A DNA stretch of 64,000 bases from contig NC_086352.1 in NCBI RefSeq assembly GCF_036324505.1, forward strand, positions 7,788,001 to 7,852,000, read 5' to 3'. Below the pieces are notes generated by a model. The model was given only the letters and a program-made list of their open reading frames with translations. It made no database searches and was not told the origin of the DNA. This document shows, in pieces, positions 25,106 to 38,600 of this stretch; the stretch's first letter is position 1; the number at the start of each line of letters is the position of its first letter. Origin of the DNA: Eleginops maclovinus (lineage: Eukaryota > Chordata > Actinopteri > Perciformes > Eleginopidae). Made by a program: the position numbers and the translations under genes.

Positions 25106-25640
25106 GAGACTGGGCAAGAACTCATTACGGACGATTACTGGAACTCAGAATCCTATCGATCCAATCAGCGAACAGGGGGAGGGGTTGAGAGCGATTACGT
25201 CGAAGTTGGTGCCGAGTTTCAATTGTAGTCTAGGCTGTAGTTCAGCAATGGCGACGGAGGAAGAGACGCTACCAGCTATCCGCTCGGTCGTTTCAACTCT
25301 TGAAGGAATTCTTCCTGTTTTTGAAATAATCGTTTCGAGTAATGAATTGTCCCCTGAATCCTTAGGTTACACTGACAGCATCGACAGCCATTTTGACAGC
25401 CACGCTCTTAGTTTACTACTGTGAAAGCGGAAGTAGGAAGCGTCAGGTCAGAGCCTGCCCTTCGGTGAATAACATACGTCATTACCAAACGTTAGTGATT
25501 GGCTAAGGGAACTCCAATGATTTTAAACTTCAGACAAGTTTCCACCCATTACAGTAATCCAAATCCAATGACGCTGTTCCAGACTGTATGCCGGAGAGAA
25601 TCGAAGTCAAACGGGCTGGTATTACCAGGCTACCTCTTCT
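25106..25640 (+). repeat. Repeat-like CpG-richer block with a short ORF
   Basis: The block is richer in CpG than its surroundings. Its edge sequence (gtattaccaggctacct at 25619-25635) and internal motifs (ccaatcagcgaacag, gtcattaccaaacg, gattggctaagg) resemble a dispersed fish element that I cannot name. An ATG in a good context (cagcaatggcg) opens a 57-codon frame, 25250-25423. It begins MATEEETLPAIRSVV, runs through FEIIVSSNELSPE and ends HALSLLL. I do not recognise the peptide. It could be the N-terminus of a transposon protein cut short, or a captured gene fragment. No function is claimed. Confidence 0.4.
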
Positions 25641-26684
25641 CTGCCTCTACTTGTTATTTCTGAAACCACTTTGAACATGGGAAGGCATTCAAACTGCACT
25701 AAACGATACACAGCATGTTGTTCCACAGGGAGGATATTGTCTCTAATTTACTCCTGAACCTCTGAGCAAAAGGTGTCTGTGCCACAAACAGGCACTTAAG
25801 CACATTGACGTAATTACATGCTATGCTGAACAGCACTGGAGGCAGTAATGTGAATAAACCCCGGCAACAAAAAATATAATTGTGTCAATATTTTGGGAAC
25901 AGAATGATGGTTTCAGAGATCTGGGGTATCAAGGGGAAGCCTGGTTAAATGTGAACAAACCCATAACTAGTCAGCTTTGTGTTGTTGAAATGAATTATAC
26001 AGAAACCTCAAGCATGTGAACTCTTGTGTAATTATAGAGCACGATCCGTCTATTAAACCTGAATACATAACTATAGACTATTATGCTAATTCCCTCTCCT
26101 CTCAACATTTACAATTTGATGGACACCTTTATTCAAAATGCCACGCGGAGACATCACAAAATGCTATTAGGCCGTGTGGAAACGCATTTCAATTTGGTCG
26201 TCCGCGCTGTGATCGACAGCTTATCTGAAACGCTCTGAATATCAGTCGTGCTGCTGCAGCTCAAAGCAAACATTAATAAGTATTTGCAGAAGGTATTTCT
26301 GAGCTGGCTCTGCTCTGTTTGTATAAGACAGGGAATCCATTACTACTATGCTCATAACTATCGGATTAAATGTACAAGGCAAACCCCCGTTAATTAGGGT
26401 TTATTATTGAAGATTAATGTGCTTTGTCTCATTACCAATTAGAGATATAATGATATTGGCTAACAATTTTAGGCGTCGCATGTTTACAGTGTGAAAGCCT
26501 GGTCGGTCAACATCAGCCCTTTACTCATGCACGCTGTAAGGTATGTCTAATTAGAATATGTCCTCGCAAAATATAATATTATTATTCTTTATCAGCAATA
26601 AATTTATTAAACTTAGTAAAAATACATTTCAGAAATGCATTAAAGATGCATCCTAATATGTTTTCAGGGGTGTTCCCTTTCCTG
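25641..26684. other. No gene seen
   Basis: AT-rich. The 70-codon frame at 26016 has no motif. Confidence 0.5.
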
Positions 26685-26925
26685 TAGGGTGTTCTTTAGG
26701 TTTTAGTGCATGTAAATGTTCGGCAAAGGCTACAATTTGTCCTTCATTAGACTCCTTTGTTTACTTCTGGCACACAGTGACATCAATATGTAACACTCGC
26801 GCCTGTATTGGCTAGCGCTTCAACACATTGAACGTGATAGGCTAAGGGGCGGGACATCTCTAAGGGGTGGACCAATCACAAATACAAATAAACCATCGGA
26901 GCAGACTGGGCTCTGGTTTCAGAGA
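26685..26925 (+). mobile_element. MITE-A copy 4, 3' truncated
   Basis: Starts with the family's left zone (cctgtagggtgttctttagg, ttttagtgcatgtaaatg). It continues through ttggctagcgcttcaacaca, ggggcgggacatctctaag and gactgggctctggtttcag, and stops there. The CAG-rich half is missing. Confidence 0.8.
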
Positions 26926-28102
26926 AATGTATAAAGTATATTTCACCTGAACTGCAACGCTCTGCTTTGATGTTAACGTCTGTAAACCGGAATCACAGAA
27001 CGAACACTCACAAACCGTGTTGTAATGCTCTGTTCTTTTACACGGGGATAACAGTGGGAACACGATGTTGATAATCAAATACAACAGGTTATTAACGGCA
27101 GCTCTAATGAGCACCAGCACCCCAGGTACTTCCTCTGCGGTGTTACTTTAACAGACTCAGACGGTGCCCGAAAACCTCTCTTCATATAGTTTCCACCCTT
27201 CAGCTTTGCCTCTTGACAGCCTCACAAAGAATTTGAAGTGATAGTTGTGTTTGAAAGATACTAATTGAATAAGTTAATTATAGAAACCACCACTGCCATC
27301 TGCATAATGTTCCCGGGCAGGATATGTATGTCTAAAAGGTTTTAATGGTGCAGCCACCGCCGTGGATTTTCATAATTTAAACAAGCCGGGCCGTATGAAA
27401 CGTAGATTAATTGCCAAGGTGAAGACTTAATTTGATAAAAAAATAATTTCCCTAATGTTTTATTTAACACCGCTGTATAATTAATTAAATCACCAGCCAT
27501 TTATTATGAAGCAGCAACATAGGCTGTCGGGACTAAATGGGATAATGACATGAAAGAAATAACACAATGTCCTGGATTGAACAGATAGGATTCAGTCTTC
27601 TGTGTTTTCACCTCTGCTGCACCGCCGACAAATTCGACAGACTTCTCAATCGTTGATACTTTCTCTCGCGTCATCAGATAATCCCAACGCCTTCACACTG
27701 TTCCCACATTGATTTTGTTCGATGTTGCCTTCGGCGAGGCCTCGAAGCCATGCTCAGAAGTCAGGCTAGAGGAAGCCAGGGGCCAAGGGCAGCCTTCACT
27801 GAGGCCCCGGGGCCGATGGCTGTGGGCGAGAGCATAAAAAAAAAGAAGGCCACAGGGTTGGGTCTTTGCATTAGTTAGCCCAGGAAGGAGGTGAGATATT
27901 GCTTTTAGGGGGGAAGTCTGCAGAGATTGTCTTGAATAGGCCCCGGAGATTTCTCTGTTTCATCATCAGGGAGGTTGAGTTTCTCCTCGCCTTCCTCAGC
28001 GTCCAGCTGCCTGACACCGAGAGCCGACTGTGTGTCCTGGGTACACCGTTTCTAATGCATTTCTCTTGTTTCTCTTTCTCCACTTTCGTGTGGACGCATT
28101 TG

Positions 28103-28104
<2 letters not shown>
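26926..28104. other. No gene seen; possible conserved AT-rich block
   Basis: 27330-27530 is notable for clustered homeodomain-type cores (gattaattgcc, aattaattaaatcacc, ccatttattatgaa). A short GC-rich patch lies at about 27720-27830. No coding frame was recognised. Confidence 0.4.
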
Positions 28105-28165
<61 letters not shown>

Positions 28166-28178
28166 ACAGACACACACA
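28105..28178. repeat. CA microsatellite
   Basis: Perfect CA run to about 28160, continuing with interruptions (gacaca, cagaca). The frames open across it in several phases are compositional artefacts. Confidence 0.97.
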
Positions 28179-28384
28179 GCAAGAGGCACATACATTCATG
28201 CTAAAACACTCCTCCACACCCGCACACACACATCTACAAGTGCAGACTGAGGAATGCAGCAGTACACATGCTACGCCTTTGCAGTTTCATGATAAAATGA
28301 TGATTATGTTTGTTTACTTTGCAAAACAATTAACCTCTAGGCTGTGCATTAATTTGGAGTATTCATTGCCTTGAGGCTTAAAGG

Positions 28385-28700
28385 AATAATTGTCATGGTG
28401 TGACATTTGTTTTTCAGTAGAGAGTTTGAGAATGATACCACTCTCATATGTGTCCGTTATCGACAAGGATACAAAGCCAGTTAGCTTAGCGTAGCCTAGC
28501 TTAGATTAACTGAGGGCAAAGACTGGAAACAAGGGGAAGGTGTTAGACTGGCTTTTTTCAAACGTAAAATATCTGCTTACCAGCCCCTCTAAAGCTTGGT
28601 TATATAATGCGAGAGGTTCTGGTAGAGGGATTCTTAAGCTATGCAAGCTGTTTCCCCCTGTTTCAAGTCTTTGCGCTAAGCTAAGCTAACTGACCACTGC
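28385..28700. mobile_element. Non-autonomous TIR repeat, gttagcttagc family
   Basis: The left part reads gttagcttagcgtagcctag, then ggcaaagactggaaaca. The right part reads tgtttcaagtctttgcgcta, then agctaagctaac. These two parts are inverted complements with a few mismatches. Upstream tttgagaatgataccactctc belongs to the same family as I recall it from other fish. No ORF. Confidence 0.65.
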
Positions 28701-30054
28701 ATACGTAATCCAATCTAATTATCTTGATCTCAGTAAGAAAACAAAAGATGAATGTGCAACTTCACTCCTCCTGTCATCCATTTTGCTTTTCTCCTTTATT
28801 AACAAAGCAAATATAAAGTCATTTCCAGCATTAAAACCCTTAATGTTCCTCTGGATCTTCCTGGTCAGTTTGCTAAATGTGTTTCCCACTGAGTAATTTG
28901 ACAAAGAGATTGATGTGTGAAACTTGTGACTAACTTCGTTTCCTCTTTGTTCCTCTTTCCCATCCATCGTCCTGTGCGGCCGTTCAATCATCTCTTCCTG
29001 CTGACGCCTGACAGGTAAGCACCATCCCTATTCCTACTGACACTTTCAGCTGAAACAATATTGGAGCTTCAAAAGCAGTTTGCAGCCAACAGTTTGCCTC
29101 ATCAAGCCAAAGCGGATCAATTCAATGTCTCCTACAAAAACATCCCCTGAAAACATTACAGAACTATGTTTGCTCATACAGTTCATACAGTATTCTTAAG
29201 GAGTCTCACATTGTTTCGTCCAATAGTTGCAAGTATTAGTGATAGTCTTCCTCACACAAGAGCTTTACCATTTGAATGCCTGTAGGCAGTTGTCGTTGGC
29301 AGACTTCAAAAACAGCAATAAGCTAAAACTTGATTTCAAAAGAAACATAAAGCAGATTTCGGATGAGTTCCACAAGGTCGCTTGTTCACAGAGAAAGTGC
29401 ATAATAGATATGCAAAGTACATCCCTATGCACAGTGCAGCAAAGGAGAAAACATTTCGGCAGAGCTTGCATAGTTGCATTTGTTTGAAGATATCAAGGCT
29501 ATTGTTTTTCCCCTAGAGGAATTTGGCTTGCTGGAGGAGGACATTTTTCATGAATTGTTTTCTATTTTGAGGTGATTGCAGAAGCCGTGTTATGAATGTG
29601 TTTATGAGCAGCACCATAAAAGTAACCTTTTGTTGTTGATAAGATTTAAAGAAAGTTTAGAAACTGTCGATCGGGGGTTCCTCGTATGAAAACTGAAGGA
29701 TCGATTGCTTTGTATTATGACATAATTGGGCTTTTCAGAGAGTAATCGGATCCACTTTTTTCTTAGAAACCAGCATGCTGTAGTCAATACCTGGACTCAC
29801 TTACGTTATCGGTGCAATGCTCTTTTGAAGATAAGCGTAAAGGGGTGAAATCTGTGAGAGCCGTGCGATAAGGAAGCCAAATATTGACTGTCTTAACCAC
29901 ACCATCAGAGAGCAGCTTGAGCTGAGACCTCCTGACCACTGCTTCAAAACTCGGCTATAAAAAATGTATTTGCTCTACATTGGCTTTCTGAACACATCCA
30001 AAGTGTAAAAGCCTTATTTATTTTTTAAAAGACAACTCAAGGCAGAGGATTTAA
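28701..30054. other. No gene seen
   Basis: The 86- to 90-codon frames at 28719 and 29227 lack motifs and splice context. Confidence 0.5.
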
Positions 30055-31255
30055 ATGCCGCATGTTTCCATTATTTAGATACAACCAATCCTTATGCTAC
30101 TCTGAGTGAGCATTATAATACTATATTGTACTGACCTATAGCACACATCATTCCTAGCATTGACATTTAATAATAGAAAGCATGGCACCAGTGTTTCGAT
30201 TTAACCAATCCTTATGTCACTCTGGGAGAACATCTGTAGAAACCGGGGCTGGATATTGGTGCATAAGGGGGTTGTGGGATTTGAAAAATATTGCTACGTG
30301 CCCACATGATGCCTCAGAGGGGCTAAAGACCAATTTCTTGAACCTCACCATCTCAAGACACCGACACCAATACTCATCATATTGTACAGACCTAACTCAC
30401 ATCATTCCACCCAATAAGTCTCATGAACACACTTGTTCGATTTGTTCAATGTGTCAGAAAACTGAACGTTATTGACATTTAAATGCATTGTACCAGTGTT
30501 TCGATTCAACCAATCCTCATGCCACTGAAAATCTGTAGAAACTGGGGCTGGATATTGGTCAAAAGGGGGCGTTGTGGGGAGTATAATGATCTGGTTGCCA
30601 TGAATTTACCTACACTAATACTACACTTTATTGTACTGACCTTCATGACATCTCATTATCTCCCCAGCAGTCTTGTGAACAAACTGAGACAGAAAAGAGA
30701 CCAATGATTTGCCGAATGTGACAGAAAACTGAACTTTATCGACATTTAAATGCCAGTGTTTCGATATAAGCAATCCTCATGCCAGGTTGGGTGTGCATCT
30801 GTAGAAACCTGGGCTGGATATTGGTGCAAAGGGAGGTTAGAGGTAGTAAAATTGTCGCTAGGTGGTGAAGTCTGCTTCTCTTATCACAGATGTGGCATTA
30901 ATTTGGACACATGAGGGCTAAATGCTTATTTCTGAAAGCCTGAAACCATTTTTTTTAAGACACCAACTATACCAATCCTACTATATTTTACTGACCTGGC
31001 TCACATCATTACATGTAATCTTCCCGCCATCAATCTCTTCAACAAAGTAGGACTGAGCTGAGAAACTGAGCTTTAAACGCTAGGAAGCATGTTAGCAGTA
31101 TTTCGATATAAGCAATCCTTCTGCCACTTTGGGTGAACTTTATTGTAGATCACACTCACATCATTACCACCAATAAGTCTCATGAACAAAGTCAGCTTTC
31201 TGTTTGCTGAATGTGTCAGAAAACTGAACTTTATAGACATTTAAATGCTAGTGAG
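30055..31255 (+). repeat. Tandem array of about 300-bp units
   Basis: The block gacatttaaatgc ... agtgtttcgat ... aaccaatcctcatgcca ... ctgtagaaac ... gggctggatattggt recurs with unit starts near 30165, 30475, 30740 and 31070. Partial units lie at 30058 and 31237. Unit spacing is about 310, 265 and 330 bp. Units close with tgtgtcagaaaactgaac. Later units carry large internal deletions. The unit has no open reading frame of note and no recognised family. Confidence 0.85.
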
Positions 31256-34159
31256 AAGGCACACTCGGCTGTGAGGGTGTGATTTGTGTAGTGATACTTC
31301 GTGCTAAGACATGTTGTTCCAAACACAACAAAAGTAAAGCAGGTGCAGCAGGATATTCATCAGGGACAGACCGTCCTCCTCATATCTGTGTCCAGTCACC
31401 GTGGTGTTCCTAACCCCCTTAACCCTGTTCTCTGTGCTCCCGCCCACTGCTTGTTTGATGCATTCGTAGCTCTCTCTTTGATTTGTGCAAGGCAGCGACG
31501 TGACGCATCAGCTGCCAGCGTATTATCGGGATGACTGTGCCACATGAGAGGCGTCCGGCTTGTTTGTTGCCGCTGCACGGGAGCGACAGGCGGGCGGCGT
31601 TGTCCGCCTGCTTAGTTCCCATCTCACACTCCCAACTAGAGCAGTCCTCTCACATAAATTGAACCCCGTACCACGAGCATGTCGCTACGAAATGCGGCCA
31701 CGCTGCCTCACAGTCTGCGGAGATTTAGCAGGGTCAGCTTCCCACGTCTCTGCCACAAAGCAAGACCTGAATACAATCGTGCTCTTACCACGCACTGCAC
31801 ATCATTGATGAATCAAAGTCATGCACAATGCTGCCATGCTGCATGTACCCGGCATCTACACATGCATCCATGTGTGGGTTGCGGATGTGGAAGTGAATGG
31901 AAGTACAGTGGCTCTTTGTGTCGAGGGATCGATGGCTGATGACAGAGCAGCGTCATCGCGAGGTTGAATGAAAGCTAATCTTTGAAATTGATTTTATGCA
32001 TCCAATAGAGTTGGATGAGGGCAGTATTAAGCATTAAACTTAATGTGCCTCAGTATTGTTTTTTGCTATTAACAAGCTTTTTGTTATAGTTGCACTTGTT
32101 TTAAAGAGGGGTTGAATTTGCAGGCTGTAGCAAAGCATTAGGACATATGTTTCAGAGGACAGGTTGAAGGACTACACACAGACTAATGTGCAGCCTTTCT
32201 TAGTACACATCTATCTATACAGCGATAGACTGTATAAATAATGCACATATAGTCACTTTCCCCCTCCATTGGTATGTGGACAAAGAAGAAAACCCTGAGA
32301 ATTTTTTTTAATACAAATTCTCTTTGATAGACTTAAAAAAAGGTTGATGCATATTTGATATTTAACAAACATGTGTAAAGAGAATTACTTGCATGCTTTG
32401 TTTCCTGTGAATTCCTTTCGGATTAGCCATTTTAATCCAGCACAATAATGGAAGTCTCCGCCAATAACAACCCATCATTATCAAGACTGAAGCTCGATTT
32501 CATGAAAATCTTTTTTAAATTTCAAATTCTGTAAATCAATGAGTGCAGTCTCCCTGTGGTTCATATTCTGAATAGCAGCAGGTAATGCACAATATCCTTT
32601 TAGAAAGAAAAAACACTTTTTGGATTTAGAAATCATTTTACATTGAACAAAACAGCAAAGAAATATCTCTTTTTTTTTAGCTCAAAACCTGATTTGACCA
32701 CTTTTCTGTTTCATTTCAAAGATTCATTTCAACATAAAGCCAAATCAAAGTTCTGACTATGACCTCATAGAGCAGTTCAAGTCTAGCATAAATTGCCTCA
32801 ATCTACCAGCCTATTCAAACCGTATCTGGATCTCAGGCCTCCAGTCGTTCTCTGAGAAAGTCGGTAAAAGCTGAAAAGTAGTCCTGTAAAGCCTTGTTCC
32901 ATCGACAGCTCAGTGGATTATGAGTTTAGTGTCTGAAATATGTCACTCACGGGCGCTTGGCCTCTGATCTGTTCACCGTTCTGACAGTCGCACACAGAAT
33001 CCCTGCTTTCCTTTGTTCTCAGTTTCTCTCAAGGTTGCCAAATGCAGTACAGGATTTACAGACGGATGCATCCGCCAACACATGTGATCCCTTACAGTTA
33101 AACTTCGGTGCTGACTTTGAAGTTGTGATACGAACAGCAGGAAGGACACTGATTGTTTTCCATCATTCAAACGGCCCATTGGCAGAGCCGATGTTTCTCC
33201 ATCCTCATAATTATTTGTTTATAGCCTTGTGGCATTGATTATTTCTCACTCTCTGCCTCAGCGCTGTCCTCCTACAGTGATCAAACAGCTGGAAGATAGA
33301 CAACCACACAGGCCTTATTCACCAGCCCACTGGCTCATCGTGATTATCCACAAACCCGAGTAAAGGCAGCATAAAACGGCCTGATTACCACCTGACCGTG
33401 GGCTGCTTCCACCCAATAGGAACGTTTCTGATGGAACTATTGGCTTTGAAGTCGCTGAAAACATCCCACGCTTTATCATGCTAACCAACCTCTTATTTTC
33501 TCCTTCCATCAAACATTTGTATTCTTGTAAATTGCTCTTTAATTGCGATTTCCAGACCTTTAGTCTCATTAAAGCGGGGAGTCAAGCTCCTTCCTGTTGC
33601 AAAATGTTATCTCTTTTCAATGACTTAGCACTTGAGCTCCTTAAAGATGTAATTAATGAGCTGTTTTCCCCCCTCAGCTTCAGTTAAACTGATAATGGTT
33701 TAAGTTTTTCCACAATGAGGGTCGTGGGCTTTGAGTTGTTGCCTTGAGCGGACTTGCCATGTAAGAAGTACAGTGAGTCTCGCATTGAGACTTTTTAAGA
33801 TTCGCAGCTTCTGAAGGTTTCTGCTCGTTCTCACACGTGGTGATGGTCACTGTGTCACATCAAAGGCTCAAAGCTCTGAGGAGAGTAATCCAATCCTTCA
33901 GGACTACTGTACCAGAGGAGCAGATGAGGGCAGACCGACTGATTCTGAAACGCATCCCTACGTCTGCAAGCTAATCCTTTGAATTGATTTATATGCAACT
34001 AGCTGAAGTCCTGATGGAACAGCTGGACGAGGGCAGACAAAGCATTTTGTGAAGAGGGGATAACACAAATTGGCAAAGGTTCAAAGGACCCTCAGGTTCA
34101 AGGACTGGAGCTCACAGAACATAGTCACCTTGATGTCATCCATTAGTTTTCGGGCAACA
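31256..34159. other. No gene seen
   Basis: 31300-31960 is somewhat CpG-richer, with overlapping 60-86-codon frames on both strands (for example around gagcgacaggcgggcggc). Those frames share no motif. The 93-codon frame at 32957-33238 is likewise unrecognised. The rest is AT-rich. Confidence 0.45.
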
Positions 34160-34475
34160 GTGTCAGGATTGAGACGCAATGATTTGGACTCAAATGCACG
34201 ACTTGACACATTCATTACATTTTAATTCATGTGGCTCAAAGTACGAAAAATTTGAAGTTCTTGGCTTGAAAAACGCTGGCTCAATTGTCATGGAACAAGA
34301 CGAACTGGCACAGGACCAAGGGAGACATAGAAGGGGTTAATGGGAAACAGGTGGCAACAATCAATGACAGGGAAACACTCAATGGTAGGAAGTCAAGGGC
34401 TCCGAAACAAGATTGGAAGTACAAAATGAAACAGGAAGTGAAACAAACAGAAACCTGTTTTTTATTTTGATATGG
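34160..34475 (+). repeat. Decayed dispersed repeat related to 7970-8235
   Basis: Contains tgtcaggattgagacgca, caattgtcatggaacaagac, tgggaaacaggtggcaaca and tgaaacaggaagtgaaacaa. The order resembles a fish DNA-repeat family (probably hAT-like, from memory). No TIR or target duplication could be fixed. Confidence 0.4.
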
Positions 34476-35367
34476 TATGAAATCCCAAAAAGTGAGACTT
34501 TTTATCTGTCTGTGCTGCTAAAACATTCCCCTCCTATTTCTTGAGCCCTCTTAAGGTTTTATGTTGGCTCATATTTCGTGCATGATGTGCATAAAACCAG
34601 TCCGTCTTGTAAAATCAATACAACAACTTTTACGAGCGAGGACTGTGAATGACTTCTGGAACGTTTGAAATCCGACACAATGCTCTTTATTGGCTGCATT
34701 ACATGATCAGACCCTATTGTGTGAAGCAAGCTGCCAGATGAAACCGAACAAGGCGACAGCTGTTCTGATGTTCAGACAGCTTGATACATGTAGGATTCAG
34801 AAACACACTCTCCGTGTTTTCTTCCTTTGTAATCATTGCTTTATTGAAAACCGCACATGGGGCCGGGCATTCAGGCAGTTGTTAATCACACTCAGTGGTC
34901 AACAAAAAAAAACCCCAAGCAGTGGATGTTGGTTTCTTCGTGTTTATGTGGATAAATGAGGTCTGAAAAAACTGACTGTTTTCTTTCTTAGCTTTTTCTT
35001 TGATTCCCAACATAAAAAAAAACCTCTTACCCAGGATATCTAGTCTCGCTTTGAACTTTAAGATCAGTGAAGCATCAGTTGTAGTGATAAAAAGAGGATG
35101 TTCTAATCTTTTGACAGCTGTTTGAGATGCGTATTACTTATTTTATACATATTCTGGACAAAAAAGAATCTGCTTTGTAGGAGGATTTTTGCCAGACTGC
35201 AAGATCTTTTAAACACCCAATATGTTGCTGAATTGTTGTTAGTTAGGTTCCTGCATTCAGTGAGTGTATAGTGCAATAAACATTGGCTCTTTTAATCAAA
35301 TTTGCACATTTCTTTTTGCTTTGCTAGACATATGGGTACTTAAAAGTAAGTGTATGCCATATTTTAA
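34476..35367. other. No gene seen
   Basis: AT-rich. The 89-codon frame at 34690 shows no motif. Confidence 0.5.
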
Positions 35368-35612
35368 AGTGGCCCTATTGTGCATTTTGGGATTTTTGTG
35401 TCGTATAAGTTTTAGTGCATGTAAATGGTCTGCTAAAATCTCGGTGTTCCCTCCACACACTCGCACTTCTATTGGCTAGCGCTCCAGCACATTGAACGTG
35501 ATTGGCTAAGGAGCGGGACATCTCTAAGCGGTTGATAATCACAACTGAGCTTTTTGAACATTAAGAGAGACATAAAATACGAACTGAAATTGAGCAGAAT
35601 ATGTCCGCTTTG
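35368..35612 (+). mobile_element. MITE-A copy 5, internally deleted
   Basis: Gives the best view of the family's left zone (tggccctattgtgcattttg, then gttttagtgcatgtaaatgg). After acatctctaagcggttgata it jumps directly to gagctttttgaacattaag, so the central cagactgggctctgg and CAG-rich parts are deleted. Confidence 0.8.
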
Positions 35613-38600
35613 AAAAGGAAACAACATTAGAGCAAGCCATGTAGAAACACATATTGTGTTACCCATTACGCATGTATTTATTTTCAACTCAGTGCCTGAT
35701 CACCTGCTACTGCTACAAAGTATTTAGTTCAATTTGCCATACATAAATTACATCAATCCATACATCTATTTCAACTTAAACTTCCATTTCCCGAGGAAAG
35801 CAGAAGCAAACCGACATTTTTTAAACCACATCCGTATCCAACATCATTTCACAAAGCTTGTCTAGAGATTTTTCCATCAGTAGGGAACAGTTCTGAGACT
35901 GGATTCGGCACAGCACAGCGTCAAGGTCACCCCGCTCCCTCCCTTTCTACCCCGTATCAAATGCCAGTTGACAAGAGAAAAACATGCCTACCTTCCCTCC
36001 TCAGACACTCAAAACCTCAGGAACCTTACAAGAGTTTAGATAGCTGCTGCTGCTTTCGGATGACGCAACGCTGAGCAAATACTTTGGCACCTTCAAACTT
36101 TTTTCCTTTCCCCTATAACATGTCTTTACCCTGCGTGTGAACTCCTGGACTTTATACATATTCACTACTCTCAGACCTGGTAATACTAATCAGAAATATT
36201 CATATGATTAATGAATTAAGACATTGGAATATTAATGGGATAGCTTTCAAACTGCAGGACAACGGTCTCACAGCTAATCACTTTATGGTTTGCTTAACAT
36301 GAGTCGAAATTAATTACATGTGAACTCTATTTAACCCTTTTATGAAATGCAGCCCATCTCGTGCTTATCCTGCTATTCTCTTTAAATCAGGGGATGGTAT
36401 TTGTATGGAGGACGGCAACAGTGACATTTCCAGGTGGCTTCACTGACTAAAAGGATTTTAAAAACGTATAAGAATCGGTCCAATTTATATGCAAACGAAA
36501 CAGATGTATGGGCTGCGTACTTTGCCTGTAAATTCTCCAGATTTCTTACTTTCATTAACATTTATCAGATGCATAATCGTGACATTGATGGTTTATCTTT
36601 TCTATTAATCTCCCATCGTTTCCCCAAACCACACTGACTGCACGGTGCTGTATGCAGTGAGCTATTTCCAAACCACCAAAGCGCCGGAGAGCTGTAACGG
36701 GCGACTCTTTGCAACATTAACTATTTATTGGAATTCTGTGCTGCACCTTTTCCAAACCCCCCCAATGCCATCCATTATCCTTGAGGAAGAACAATGCATG
36801 GATGTGAACACTAAAACCAGGTAGAGGATGAATTTGAGTCCATTTTTCCAACCCGGCAATTCATTTGTCATCCTCGCAGCCTGAGGAACGTCTGCTACCT
36901 CCCAGCTCTCTGATTAAACAGGAGAGAATTAATAACAGGTGTCTGAGGAAGGGGTGGCTCTGCCTATTGAAAAAAAAAATAAAGGTTACTTGTGAAGAAA
37001 AGGCCAAGCAATAAGCAGTTAGAGCCCAGGAGCAGCAGGTACTTTTACCCAGAGTGTATTTGCCGTCGCCCTACCCGATAATTTAGGACTTTTCACTCGT
37101 GGAGAAATACATTATGGCTAAACAGAGCAACAGGAAATGTGTTAGAAACTTGAGAGAAAATAGGAGTTGTTTTATAAACCAATATGGCCCCTTGATACAG
37201 TCGCAGTGATGGATTCCTCACTGTAAATTACCACAAAGGAAAGGCACCAGTTTCATGTCTTTCAGAATAAATCTACATGATTTATGCCTGTCCGTAACAT
37301 GCCCTTTAAATGTATCCGAGAAAGAAAACTCAAGGTGCGCGCTGGAAGGTAACAAATTCAGGAGAATCTTTGATTACCTCTAATGTGGTTACAGGTAATG
37401 GTGACCTGTCTCTAAGGAGCCAAGCCAGAGCTAAATTATATTTCAAATCCATTAAACTTTACCTCAGATCCATGATTCGCTTCCAGAAAGCAGCTACCCA
37501 GGGCAGCGGGTAATTGAATTTCAAACCTGAAGCCTGGAAGGAGATAGGCCCCTGAGCTGATCACCCCCCTCCTCCCCGAAGGAGGCTGAACACCGTTATG
37601 CATAGAGTCATGATTTATTTGTGCCTATCAATCTGTAATTTGCTCCTCTCTGCCACGGAGAGGAATAACCCCATTTGTTGAAACAACGCATCCGTGGAAA
37701 AGAATTAGATTGGTATGACCAACAGACATAAGCGGTTATTACATTTGGGCATCAAACCTGACTAGAGCTGCAGACGAAAAACTTTAATGGGACGGAGGGA
37801 CATGCTTAATTAGAAGGACATGAAACTCTGAACAAGGCGCTGTTGTGCTAAGCTTTGAAACAGATCTGATTCATTTTCACTTTTTGCTACACAGGTTAGC
37901 ATCACCAGGCCCTGAGGCTCTTCTCTTTATACTTTTTAAAATGTAGACTGCAGCTGCTTCGTCCTGCACCGCATTTTTAAACGACCTCAGATCAGATATT
38001 GGACGAGGTAATGAATCAAAAGCAGAGGTGATAAAAAAAAACACACCATATAAAACCGTTAGAGCGTTCTCAGTGGGTGTTGAAACAGGAACCCCTTTCT
38101 CATAAACAGCTTTAATTGAGCCCGGTGACAGAGCTGTAACCTTGATGTGTGTAATTGCTTACAGTGGGCTGAGCTCTCAGGGAGACTCCAGCTGCTAATA
38201 GGAGGATCATGCACTCAGGGAAAAGTATTGGCTCCTCTTTCTATTTGCTGTCATCACTGCTATTTCTAGACATCCCTCACTGCGGAGCCAAGACAGACGA
38301 CACCAAACTCGATAGCGAATCAATCAGTAGACCAATTTACCAATTAGGCTCATTGTACTCTATAAATAAACACATCACAGTGATCCCATGCTCGGCCTCT
38401 CGAGATATCTCTTCTTCCAGTCGGAGAGTTAGGGCACACGGGCAAACACGTCACATTGATCAGTGGCCTCCGTTACACTGCTGCTTTGTTTGGCAGGGAA
38501 ATCATATCCTCGTGATGCAAACAGACTAAATGTAACTCAGCAGTACCGCTGCACCACAGATTCAAATTATTGATATTATGCATCACAGTCACAGCTGCTA

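Noticed and set aside
27871..28374. Frames of 77-114 codons around the CA tract
   Set aside because: They depend on the CA/TG microsatellite, which opens several frames at once and codes for THTH or CVCV runs.
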